This document shows positions 1-8,254 of a stretch of DNA of 40,754 bases, piece by piece (position 1 is the stretch's first letter; each line of letters begins with the position of its first letter). Made by a program: the position numbers and the translations under genes. The notes beneath the pieces are model-generated. The model was not told the origin of the DNA. It worked only from the letters and a program-made list of their open reading frames with translations, and ran no database searches. Source of the DNA: Candidatus Pacearchaeota archaeon (lineage in GTDB: Archaea > Nanobdellota > Nanobdellia > UBA10117 > JAFCGI01); contig JAFCGI010000011.1 in NCBI GenBank assembly GCA_017608235.1, positions 1 through 40,754 on the forward strand. Reading direction: 5' to 3'.

Positions 1-2062
1 TTTCATATCTAAAGAAGCCCTAACAGATGATCAAATCCAAGCACTCTACTCTAAAAACAACACAGTCATTGATTCATCTATGACCTCTGCTGGAGAAGTC
101 TGGAGTTATGATGTCACAGCAAATGATGCTTATGGTGATGGAGCAACTAATACAAGTAATAATTTAACAATAACAAATACTATCCCAGAAATAACTTCAG
201 TAATTTTAAATTCATCTTTAGGATATAATGGAACCAATGAAAATTTAACTGTTTATGCAACAAGCTCAGATTCTGATGGAGATAATATAACAAATATTTA
301 TAATTGGAAGAATGGCTCTAGTAGTATTGCATTAGTGAACACACCATTTGATACTGATCCAACTGGTACAGAAACAAGAGATTATGCAAATGGAAATAAT
401 GGTAGTTTCTTAGGAGATACTCATTGGGTTTCTTCAGGTAAAATAGGTGGAGCTATTGACTTTGATGGATCTGGAGACAGATTAGGATTCCCAAGTTTAG
501 GAATCCCATCCAATGGACCTGCTTCTTTAGGTGGTTGGTTCTATTTTAATACTTCTGCAAGTGCTAAAGGCAGCCTTATGTATTTATCCCAAAATTATCT
601 CTACCAACACTCAGCTAATAATCTTCTTTATTTCTATGGAACAAATGATTATTTTAATGTACCAATTCCTATAGGACAATGGGTTCACTTATTTATTACA
701 TATGATGGAGACACTAGTACTGCAAAATTATATAAAAATGGTGTAGCATATTCAATAACTCAACAATCAGGTGCACATAATATATATGCATTCTCTAATT
801 ATTTTGGACATAGTGGTTCAGAATGTTTTGATGGAAAAATGGATGAAATAAAAATATATGATTTTGAAATGACTGCCGACCAAGTTAAAGCTCTTTATAA
901 TTCAAACAACACAAAAATAGACAGTTCTATGACATCCATTGGAGAAAACTGGACAATAGAAGTAACTCCAAATGATGCTAAAGAAGACGGCACAACTGCA
1001 ACAGAAACCATGCAGATTATAGCTACATGTTATGATGTTCTTAAAAATCAAAATGAAACAGGAACAGATTGTGGAGGAATATGCGCAAATAACTATAATT
1101 TGACTTGTTCAAATGGATTAGGATGTGCAAGAGTAAATGATTGTACATCAGGAAGTTGTTGTTGGAACTCTACAGAACAATTTACTTGTAGAGCTTCATG
1201 TGATCCAGAGTCAGGCTATCATAATGTGTTTGTTCCAGGAGATGATTATCTAAACTTTAAAGACAATAAAGTAGGTTGCTCATATGATGGAAATCCACAA
1301 GTACAAACAGTTACTTCCTCAGGAACTTTAGATAGTGTAAATATTTGTAATATAACCTATGCTTGTGGATCCTCAGACTCAGTATGTCCAGATTATTATT
1401 ATGATTCACAAACAACAGATTATAATGCATGCTCAAGTCCAGATCCAGATTGCACATATACAAATCTAACTATAGTTCATATTAATGAAAGCATTTCTGG
1501 ACCTTATGGAAATTATTCTGGCTGGAACTTAGTAAGCTTCCCACAAGAAGTAAATATTTATCTTTCAGAAAGACTTGGTAAAGTCCTAGGAACTCATCAT
1601 AACATAACTCATCTAGAAAGACTAAATTCAGATGGAGAATATGAAGTAGCTGTTTGGATTGATGGAAACTGGTATTCAAGCCAAGGTCTTACCATGATAG
1701 AACCTGGTAGAGGTTATTGGGCAAAGTTTAGTTGGACTCAGAATTCAACATATACAAAATCATTCCAAATTCCATATACTCCAAGAGATGATTATACACA
1801 AGATCTTTGGTCAGGAACTAATATAGCAGGCTGGTATTCTAACAAAACTAAAAACTTAAACAACGCTCAACTTAACAATACTTGTGTATGGTCTGTAATA
1901 GAATGGAATTCAACTAGTCAATGGTATAATGATCCAGCTATCTATCTTGGAAGCAATAACTGGTATAATCCTGATAATCTAGAATTAGATTCAGGATATG
2001 GTTACTTTATAGATATCAAAACCACTTGTTCCACAGGATTTAATTGGACTTATTCACCATGA
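1..2062 (+). CDS. LamG-domain surface adhesin, 5' end outside the window
   Basis: The reading frame is open from the first bases, so the protein starts upstream of the window. The first 45 residues repeat a segment seen again at nt 880-1000: a LamG tail (DQIQALY / DQVKALY), then IDSSMTS and an Ig-like strand pattern. This implies tandem LamG plus Ig-like modules. A full LamG/concanavalin-A-like fold (Laminin_G_3 type) covers nt 350-900. A Cys-rich stretch follows at nt 1027-1460. The C-terminal part carries GWNLVSFP and GRGYWAKF, a pair common in archaeal surface proteins. N-glycosylation sequons are abundant. Probably a secreted or wall-associated adhesin; its ligand is unknown. The stop overlaps the next start (ATGA), so the two genes are co-transcribed. 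Confidence 0.85.
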   Translation, partial: FISKEALTDDQIQALYSKNNTVIDSSMTSAGEVWSYDVTANDAYGDGATNTSNNLTITNTIPEITSVILNSSLGYNGTNENLTVYATSSDSDGDNITNIYNWKNGSSSIALVNTPFDTDPTGTETRDYANGNNGSFLGDTHWVSSGKIGGAIDFDGSGDRLGFPSLGIPSNGPASLGGWFYFNTSASAKGSLMYLSQNYLYQHSANNLLYFYGTNDYFNVPIPIGQWVHLFITYDGDTSTAKLYKNGVAYSITQQSGAHNIYAFSNYFGHSGSECFDGKMDEIKIYDFEMTADQVKALYNSNNTKIDSSMTSIGENWTIEVTPNDAKEDGTTATETMQIIATCYDVLKNQNETGTDCGGICANNYNLTCSNGLGCARVNDCTSGSCCWNSTEQFTCRASCDPESGYHNVFVPGDDYLNFKDNKVGCSYDGNPQVQTVTSSGTLDSVNICNITYACGSSDSVCPDYYYDSQTTDYNACSSPDPDCTYTNLTIVHINESISGPYGNYSGWNLVSFPQEVNIYLSERLGKVLGTHHNITHLERLNSDGEYEVAVWIDGNWYSSQGLTMIEPGRGYWAKFSWTQNSTYTKSFQIPYTPRDDYTQDLWSGTNIAGWYSNKTKNLNNAQLNNTCVWSVIEWNSTSQWYNDPAIYLGSNNWYNPDNLELDSGYGYFIDIKTTCSTGFNWTYSP

Positions 2063-2496
2063 AAACTAAACTAATATCTATATTAATTATTATATTAATG
2101 ATATCTATAACTATCTCAACATCAGTAGGTTTAGCTCAAACTACTGGCCCAGTATATGCACAAGGAGGCTGTGTTTACCATCCTAATGGAAGAGATAAAA
2201 TTCCAAATGCTCCAGTAAAAGTAACAAACAATCGAACTAAAGAATCTTGGGAATTCCTAACTACAGAAGAAGGCTGTTATGGTTATGGAATAAATGCTGC
2301 TGTTGGTGATGTTTTAATATTCGAATCATCCACTCCAACAGGCAAATGGAAAACAAATGTTACAAGTATAGCAGAACAAAGTATGCCAATAGTTCATATT
2401 CAGCTTAAGAGATTTGATCTTTGTAAAATAATCAAAAAAATCAGGTTCCGCTGGCTAAGACGCTGGCTATCTAGAATATTTGGATGTAATTTGTAA
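2059..2496 (+). CDS. Small exported protein with carboxypeptidase-regulatory-like domain
   Basis: The 145-residue protein starts at the ATG overlapping the LamG gene stop; a TTG 15 bases earlier is also in frame but less likely. An N-terminal hydrophobic segment (about residues 5-27) is a signal peptide or anchor. Residues 35-110 resemble a carboxypeptidase-regulatory or Cna-B-like beta-sandwich (pattern GCVYHPNGRDKIPNAPVKV, then a TTEEGCYGYG turn). The tail is strongly basic and aromatic (KKIRFRWLRRWLSRIFG), which could bind membrane or nucleic acid. It probably works with the upstream adhesin. Function not established. Confidence 0.75.
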   Translation: MKTKLISILIIILMISITISTSVGLAQTTGPVYAQGGCVYHPNGRDKIPNAPVKVTNNRTKESWEFLTTEEGCYGYGINAAVGDVLIFESSTPTGKWKTNVTSIAEQSMPIVHIQLKRFDLCKIIKKIRFRWLRRWLSRIFGCNL

Positions 2497-2737
2497 TTTA
2501 TAGTTTAAATTGTAACTAATATCTATACTATTTTTAACACATACTACAAAAGTAGTTTCAAATGTATAAATTACAATTTTTTTTTGTATTTTTAGGTTTC
2601 AAACGTATAAATATTACAAATTTTAAGTAAATTATAAACCAAATAGTAACTAAGTGTCTAATAATAACATTTATATAGTTTCATATGTAACTAAATTGAA
2701 TGCTCGAGCTAGTTAAAAGTATTTGGAGGAAGCAAAT
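2497..2737 (+). promoter_or_regulatory. Intergenic region with direct repeats, TATA box and Shine-Dalgarno
   Basis: There is no gene in this AT-rich gap. Two near-identical copies of a GTTTCAAAYGTATAAAT-type sequence lie at 2555-2576 and 2596-2619, with a weaker third match near 2679. A TATA box (TTTATATAG, 2670-2678) and a strong GGAGG at 2725-2729 select the ATG at 2738 over the in-frame TTG at 2723. The repeats could be regulator-binding sites, which is an inference. Confidence 0.5.
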
Positions 2738-3301
2738 ATGGAGTTCTTAAAGTATGCTTCTGATTTTGTATCCTTCATTATTTCTAACATAAACAAGAAA
2801 GATTTAGATAAAATAAAACAAATCATCTTCTTTCCTGGGACAGAAAAAAACATTGTTTTCTTTGACATTCAAGACTCAGCTAATCTAAGATCTTTGCTTA
2901 AGAGTACAGGTTATGAATTTTTTACATCTGCTAAGTATCGTTTGTTAAATATAGCAGATCAAATATCAATCGAAGCCTCTAATCTTGAACAATCAAAACA
3001 CAAAGAAAATCTTTCAGAAGCAACAATTCTTTATGCTCCACTTCATGCTTTAAAACAAAAACAAAAAACAATATTTTCCTGGGAAAGCCCTAAGCAGCCA
3101 AGTTCCCGCGTGCTATTAAACAAGAGATTGTTTGGTTATAATCATCATGGCAAATTCTATCCTGGTTTAGTTCAAAAATATTCTGCAGAAAAACTAGGAA
3201 CTGGAGTTATTATTGTAAATTCTATTCATGCTAAGATTTTCTCAGACTTATTTGAGAAAATGAAAATCTCAACAAAAAGAAAGGAGGTTATTGAACACTG
3301 A
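2738..3301 (+). CDS. Hypothetical protein, 187 aa
   Basis: Not recognised. It is a soluble, mixed alpha/beta, Lys-rich protein without signal peptide or membrane segment. The ATG is chosen because GGAGG sits 9 bases upstream. Its TGA overlaps the ATG of the following large surface protein, so the two are translationally coupled. A cytosolic product coupled to an exported one suggests a regulator or an assembly factor, but nothing in the sequence proves this. Confidence 0.7.
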   Translation: MEFLKYASDFVSFIISNINKKDLDKIKQIIFFPGTEKNIVFFDIQDSANLRSLLKSTGYEFFTSAKYRLLNIADQISIEASNLEQSKHKENLSEATILYAPLHALKQKQKTIFSWESPKQPSSRVLLNKRLFGYNHHGKFYPGLVQKYSAEKLGTGVIIVNSIHAKIFSDLFEKMKISTKRKEVIEH

Positions 3302-5481
3302 TGACAAAGTCTGGGAAATTAAACAGAATAGGAAAAGGCAAGAAAGGAATAGATTTTAATTTAGCAATTTTAATGTTAGTATATTCTTGTCTAGTTATGA
3401 CTATGAGTTATAACTATTCCTTATTAACTGGTTCAACCACATTAGATACAACAAACATATCAGCATCAGTAGTTAGCCCTCAACAAAATCTATCTAGACC
3501 AGGATTTGTTGAAAATATAACACCTCCACAATCTACTAATCAGACATCAGGAATAGTTGAGCTTCCATCAGAGACAGCCCCACCACAAGTAATTATCAGA
3601 AGAATAATAAAGAGAATCTCAGGAAAAAGTAATGAACCAATCATACCTCCGCCAATAGTAAGATATATAATTGCATCTAAATTCTCTGGTGGAGAAACCA
3701 CAGACTTTAGCAGCATATCTGACTATTCCAATATAGAAGATTTAACTTTGCATGTTCCAGAAAAAGCAAAGATCAAATTCCTCCAGAGAATTGACTTAAG
3801 CGAGGGAGCAGACTTTGATAAGACAGTATTTATTAGAAAAGCTAGAATTACAGTTGATGCAGATTCCTTAGCAGCATTACAGAAACCAGCACATATAGTA
3901 TTCTATGATCTAGATTATAAGATACCACCAAAAGTGTTAATGAGTGAAGGATCTTCAACTAACAATCTAATACCTTGTCCTCCAGATATATGTACAAATA
4001 TAACATATGATATAGATACTGGTACTTTAGAGTTTGATGTCTCTCACTTTACAACATACGCACTATACTGGGAACAAACCACTACATCAGAGTTTAATAA
4101 CAGCAATAACTCTTTAATCAATCTAACAACTGCAAGCGATGAAGTAAAATTAGCTGGAACTAATACTACAGGATATATGATCTCTGAATTAATTAATCTT
4201 CCAGGAGGAATGTCATGGGATAAAGTAGAATTTACAATTAGTACTCCAGGAAGTTCATCATTAATTATAGATGTATTAAATTCTACAAACTCAACAATCT
4301 CAGGTTATTCAGACATCTCAAACGGAACAGACATCTCTGGAATCTCAGAAAACTCAATAAGATTAAAGGCAACACTTCAAAATGGATCTACTCCTGTTTT
4401 ATATGATTGGAAAGTGCTCTGGAGCAATATAGAAGCTGCAGGAGTGCCTCCACCACCATATGTACAAACTGGATATGTTTTAAGTTCAGGAGGAGCTGCA
4501 ATTAATAATGCTTCTGTAAACATAACAAATCTAAATACTAGCCAATCCTGGACTACAACCACAGATTCTAGTGGATTCTATGCAGCAGTTATTGCAGCAT
4601 CAACAAATCAAAACATATCAGTGTATGCAAGCAATGCTACTCACTATGGTACAAACACTGGCTTAGCTAATTTATCACAAATTCCAACTCCAGAAATAAA
4701 TGTCACACTATCAAACTTATTTGATGTAGCACCAGGAACACCTATACCACTAAGTCCAGCAGCTAATGCAACAGTCTCAACTATATATCCAACTTTCTCT
4801 TGGACAATACCAACAGATGATAATAATGATAGTCTCCATTTCAAACTAGAATTGGCAACAGATTCTGGATTTGTAAATCATACAAATGGAAGTCCATTTG
4901 AATCAAATGTAAATACCACTGGATTCTCTCCAACACCACCAGCAAACTCAACTTTATATGGAACAACTCAAAATTATACTCTACAGTATATATTAGAACC
5001 AGGCATATACTGGTGGAGAGTCTCTGCTTGGGATGGAACACAATATGGCTCTTCAAGCACTGCAAGAAACTTTACAATGGACACAGTAATTAGTATAGAA
5101 ATAATAAATGATACTATTGATTTAGGAACATTAGCTCCAGAAGAATCTAATGAAGGCATATTTGTAATCCAGAGTAACTCAAATGTATTTACTAATGTTA
5201 CAATCCATGCTACAAATATATTTACACATGCATTAAATCCATCTAATTATTATCTATTCAAATCAGCAAACAATGAACTTAACTCTGCCCAATATACAGT
5301 CTCATCATACTCACAAATACCAAACTCTACCTCTCCAGTATTAACATTAGGAGTGTTCAACTACTCAGACCTAGCTGATCTAGCTAATATAACTATTAAT
5401 ACTACTATACCAGCAGATGAACCACCAGGACTAAAGAACTCAATAGTAACTTTCACAGCAACATATACAGATTCTCCATAA
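3301..5481 (+). CDS. Large secreted beta-sandwich surface protein, 726 aa
   Basis: One N-terminal hydrophobic segment (about residues 20-42) preceded by basic residues is a signal anchor. Residues 45-120 are Pro/Thr/Ser-rich. A Cna-B/carboxypeptidase-regulatory-like domain spans about residues 390-460 (QTGYVLSSGGAAINNASVNI). An FN3-like domain follows at about 475-600 (YPTFSWTIP, GIYWWRVSAWDG). A last beta domain lies at 605-720. Asn-X-Ser/Thr sequons are frequent. No C-terminal membrane helix is seen, so the N-terminal segment is probably the anchor. Likely part of the cell envelope. The exact role is unknown. Confidence 0.8.
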   Translation: MTKSGKLNRIGKGKKGIDFNLAILMLVYSCLVMTMSYNYSLLTGSTTLDTTNISASVVSPQQNLSRPGFVENITPPQSTNQTSGIVELPSETAPPQVIIRRIIKRISGKSNEPIIPPPIVRYIIASKFSGGETTDFSSISDYSNIEDLTLHVPEKAKIKFLQRIDLSEGADFDKTVFIRKARITVDADSLAALQKPAHIVFYDLDYKIPPKVLMSEGSSTNNLIPCPPDICTNITYDIDTGTLEFDVSHFTTYALYWEQTTTSEFNNSNNSLINLTTASDEVKLAGTNTTGYMISELINLPGGMSWDKVEFTISTPGSSSLIIDVLNSTNSTISGYSDISNGTDISGISENSIRLKATLQNGSTPVLYDWKVLWSNIEAAGVPPPPYVQTGYVLSSGGAAINNASVNITNLNTSQSWTTTTDSSGFYAAVIAASTNQNISVYASNATHYGTNTGLANLSQIPTPEINVTLSNLFDVAPGTPIPLSPAANATVSTIYPTFSWTIPTDDNNDSLHFKLELATDSGFVNHTNGSPFESNVNTTGFSPTPPANSTLYGTTQNYTLQYILEPGIYWWRVSAWDGTQYGSSSTARNFTMDTVISIEIINDTIDLGTLAPEESNEGIFVIQSNSNVFTNVTIHATNIFTHALNPSNYYLFKSANNELNSAQYTVSSYSQIPNSTSPVLTLGVFNYSDLADLANITINTTIPADEPPGLKNSIVTFTATYTDSP

Positions 5482-5623
5482 ATGAGAAATTATATTGAAA
5501 TTACATTATCAATATGATATGATATTACTGTTAATGCAATATTATTATTTATTGTATTAACAAATTAATATAAATAATATTAAAATAATATTAAAATAAT
5601 ATTAAAAGATTAAATATCAAAAT

Positions 5624-5668
5624 CTTTATAAAGTAAAAAGTTACATATAAATATAAACATTTAGGAGG
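5624..5668 (+). promoter_or_regulatory. TATA box and Shine-Dalgarno for the small exported protein pair
   Basis: A TATA box (CTTTATAAAG, 5624-5633) lies 40-50 bases upstream of the ATG at 5673. AGGAGG at 5663-5668 gives a strong ribosome site. Upstream, 5571-5605 carries three short tandem copies of a TAAAATAATAT-like sequence. The strong signals fit an abundant structural protein. Confidence 0.6.
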
Positions 5669-5672
5669 AAAA

Positions 5673-5900
5673 ATGGCTAAACAAATATCAAACAATACGA
5701 TAGCAGTTCTAGCGATGTTAGCAATATTAGTGATGGCATCAAGTACTTTTATAGTAACCAGCTCTATTGATAGTGCACCAGTTTATACTCAAACTTCAAC
5801 TACTCCAGCAACACCATCAGCACATGGCTACATAAGTGTTGGTTTACCAGAAAAACCAGTAACAACAAGTGGAACAGTGAGTCTTGAAATAGCCTCATAA
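5673..5900 (+). CDS. Small exported protein, paralogue of the next gene's N-terminus
   Basis: The 75-residue product begins MAKQISNNTIAVLAML, nearly the same as the next protein's start. A hydrophobic helix covers residues 10-31, followed by a Thr/Pro/Ser-rich exported tail. It lacks the beta-domain found in the neighbour, so it may be a truncated paralogue or a small pilin- or S-layer-like subunit. No canonical class III (pilin) cleavage motif is visible. It shares a strong promoter and ribosome site with the next gene, 22 bases downstream. Confidence 0.7.
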   Translation: MAKQISNNTIAVLAMLAILVMASSTFIVTSSIDSAPVYTQTSTTPATPSAHGYISVGLPEKPVTTSGTVSLEIAS

Positions 5901-5922
5901 ATGAATAAAAAGAGGATTAAAA

Positions 5923-6525
5923 ATGGCAGACAAAATATCGAATAATACAATTGCGGCTTTAATAGTGTTAGCAATGTTTGTTTCTGTTATTGGTACTGCA
6001 TCCACAATTGGTGGCTTGTCAGGAATAACTGGTTATGCTGCTACTACTGCACCAAATGGTACTGTAACATTGAATGTATCTGGAACATTATCTATAACAT
6101 TAATAAATTCCAGTATTGCATTTAGTACTTGTAAACCAGATGCAACAACACTATATGTTAACAGCTCAGCAGGTGTTGAAACTGGTGGAACTTGTACAGC
6201 AGCACCATCAGATGACTATATATTAGTTAATAACAATGGTAATGTAGATGCAAATGTAACAGTAAAATCTAGCGTAGTTGCATCCAGCTTTATTGGCGGA
6301 ACTAGTCCTTCATTCCAATATTGGGGTGAAAATGTTGATGGATGTACTGGAACAAATACAGCATTAACAAGCTTTACAACAAGTGAAACAGCATTCTGTC
6401 CAAATCTAGAATCTGATGATTCTGGAGATAACGTAAAACTATTCGCAAGAGTAGGAATACCATCAGATGCACCAGTACAAGGACAACAAACTGCTACAAT
6501 AACATTTACCGCACACACATTATAA
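5923..6525 (+). CDS. Exported beta-domain surface protein, 200 aa
   Basis: The N-terminus MADKISNNTIAALIVLAMF is a signal anchor matching that of the upstream small protein. The exported part (residues 40-200) is Thr/Ser/Asn-rich with predicted beta strands and four Cys (CKPD, GTCTAA, DGCTG, FCPN) that could form two disulfides. It ends in QTATITFTAHTL, like the last strand of an Ig-type sandwich. It looks like a major small surface or filament subunit. A poly-T terminator follows directly. Confidence 0.75.
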   Translation: MADKISNNTIAALIVLAMFVSVIGTASTIGGLSGITGYAATTAPNGTVTLNVSGTLSITLINSSIAFSTCKPDATTLYVNSSAGVETGGTCTAAPSDDYILVNNNGNVDANVTVKSSVVASSFIGGTSPSFQYWGENVDGCTGTNTALTSFTTSETAFCPNLESDDSGDNVKLFARVGIPSDAPVQGQQTATITFTAHTL

Positions 6526-6530
6526 ACAAA

Positions 6531-6563
6531 CTTTTTTTTCTTTTTTTCTAAAATTTTTTAAAA
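6531..6563 (+). terminator. Poly-T transcription terminator
   Basis: Two long T-tracts separated by one C (6532-6539 and 6541-6547), then a third T run, follow the stop codon at 6525. Archaeal RNA polymerase terminates at such U-tracts without a hairpin. Confidence 0.7.
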
Positions 6564-6584
6564 TCCAAAAACTAATAATTAAAA

Positions 6585-7760
6585 ATGAAACACAAAAAAC
6601 AAATTATATTCTTCATATCATTATTATCTATTCTTATTCTCATTCCTAATGCACAAGCATTATCTATATCTCCAGCAAAGGTGGAAATATTATTTGTACC
6701 TAATGCAGAACATACAATAACTCTCACAGTAGCAAATGGGCATAACACAGATGTTGAACCATATAAAGAAGGACCACTTGCACACCTTGTTACATTTGAA
6801 GAAAAAAAGACTTTCTTAACAACCAGAGGACAATTTACTGTTGATGCTAAAATAAAACTTCCAGAATATCTAGAACCTGGACCACACTCTATTAATATAG
6901 GTGTTAGACAGGTTCCAAAAAAAGAATATGGAAGACCAGCAATAACTGCAATTGTAGCAGTTTCTCCAAAAGTTACAATTTGGGTGCCATACCCTGAGAA
7001 ATATCTGGAAGCTAGTTTAAGTGCAACCAATCCAAAATTAGGTGAAATAGCATATTTCACAGCTAAAATAATTAGCAGAGGAGAACAAGACATAGCCAGT
7101 GTATCTGGTAATATTGAAATATATGATTCTCTAGGCAATAAGAAAGCAGTTGTTCCATTAACAACTGCATCAGATCTTAGCACTGGAGCTAATACTGAAT
7201 TATATGCTGAACTAGCTACAACAAATCTTAATCCAGGAAGCTATAAAGCAATAGCAAAAATAAATTATGATGGAAAATATATAGAAGCCTCAACATACTT
7301 CAACATTGGATCTCTAGATATTGAAATTCTTAACATCACTACAGTGACAAGAGAAGATCTTGCAAAATTCGAAATTCTAGTTAAGAGTAAATGGAATGAT
7401 GATATAGAAGATGTATATGCTGACATTGAATTAATAAGTCTAGAAAATGGAAGAACTTTAGCAACACTAAAAACACCAAGTATAACTCTTAAAGGATTCA
7501 AAACCGGAACATTAACTGCTCTATGGGATGCTGCTGGACAAGATCCTGGAAATTATGAAGCTAGAGTAACTGTATATTATGGAGATAAAACAACTACAAG
7601 AACTATACAGTATGAACTAGAAGACAAAACTCTAGAATTTAGTCTTGTTGGTATGGTAGTAGTAGCTATAGCATTAATTATAATGTTCAGCTTCTATTTT
7701 GTAATGAGAAGTGGCAGGCTTACTATTAATCCAAGTCCAAGAAGAAAAAAAAGAAAATGA
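6585..7760 (+). CDS. Membrane-anchored extracellular beta-sandwich protein, 391 aa
   Basis: Residues 7-25 form a cleavable-looking signal peptide (SLLSILILIPNAQA). The first mature domain (about 26-135, starting LSISPAKVEILFVPNAEHT) resembles immunoglobulin-like domains of the NEW3 or WxL-partner type. Two or three further beta domains follow to about residue 345. One C-terminal membrane helix (about 355-377) ends in a basic cytoplasmic tail rich in Lys and Arg. Topology is therefore type I. The start of the next gene overlaps the stop by four bases (ATGA), so the two products probably act together at the cell surface. Confidence 0.8.
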   Translation: MKHKKQIIFFISLLSILILIPNAQALSISPAKVEILFVPNAEHTITLTVANGHNTDVEPYKEGPLAHLVTFEEKKTFLTTRGQFTVDAKIKLPEYLEPGPHSINIGVRQVPKKEYGRPAITAIVAVSPKVTIWVPYPEKYLEASLSATNPKLGEIAYFTAKIISRGEQDIASVSGNIEIYDSLGNKKAVVPLTTASDLSTGANTELYAELATTNLNPGSYKAIAKINYDGKYIEASTYFNIGSLDIEILNITTVTREDLAKFEILVKSKWNDDIEDVYADIELISLENGRTLATLKTPSITLKGFKTGTLTALWDAAGQDPGNYEARVTVYYGDKTTTRTIQYELEDKTLEFSLVGMVVVAIALIIMFSFYFVMRSGRLTINPSPRRKKRK

Positions 7761-8173
7761 AAAAAATCTCTACATATTTGATAGTCGGAGGAATTACCTT
7801 AGCATTAATACTTGCTCTAGTTTATATGTTATATAAATCACCAATAGAAGTTATTGATTATGATATGCATATAGAAGTCGGAGATAATGTAGGATTTAAT
7901 CTGGATACAGATAAGATTTATTTTGGAACAGTATATCCTGGCGGTGGTGCAGAAAGAAACATAACTTTAACAAATATTCATGATATAACTTTAACAACCC
8001 AAATAACCTTATCTGGAGACCTAAAAGAATGGGTTGTGCTATCAGATAATAATTTCTTGCTTGATCCAAGTAAAAGTAAAGATATTACTGTATATGTAAC
8101 TACTCCTGAAAATACAACATATGGAAATTACACAGGCAAGATGAAAGTTAGATTGTTAAGATCGAAATCCTGA
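7757..8173 (+). CDS. Signal-anchored Ig-like surface protein, 138 aa
   Basis: One N-terminal membrane helix (residues 6-27) precedes a single beta-sandwich (about 40-135). The pattern YFGTVYPGGGAERNITLTN and the following strand pairs resemble small Ig-like domains found in archaeal envelope proteins. Overlap with the upstream gene implies translational coupling. Probably a partner of the 391-residue protein. The specific role is unknown. Confidence 0.75.
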   Translation: MKKISTYLIVGGITLALILALVYMLYKSPIEVIDYDMHIEVGDNVGFNLDTDKIYFGTVYPGGGAERNITLTNIHDITLTTQITLSGDLKEWVVLSDNNFLLDPSKSKDITVYVTTPENTTYGNYTGKMKVRLLRSKS

Positions 8174-8194
8174 AATAATTCTAAGCTAAAAAGA

Positions 8195-8203
8195 TTTATA
8201 TAA
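8195..8203 (+). promoter_or_regulatory. TATA box for the MopE-like protein gene
   Basis: TTTATATAA lies about 55 bases upstream of the ATG at 8255 and about 35 bases upstream of an in-frame TTG at 8234. The ATG is preferred because hydrophobic signal residues follow it; a leaderless TTG start cannot be excluded. Confidence 0.55.
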
Positions 8204-8254
8204 AGTGTATCTATTATTATATATTATAATAATTTGCCGAGCTCAAACTACAAA

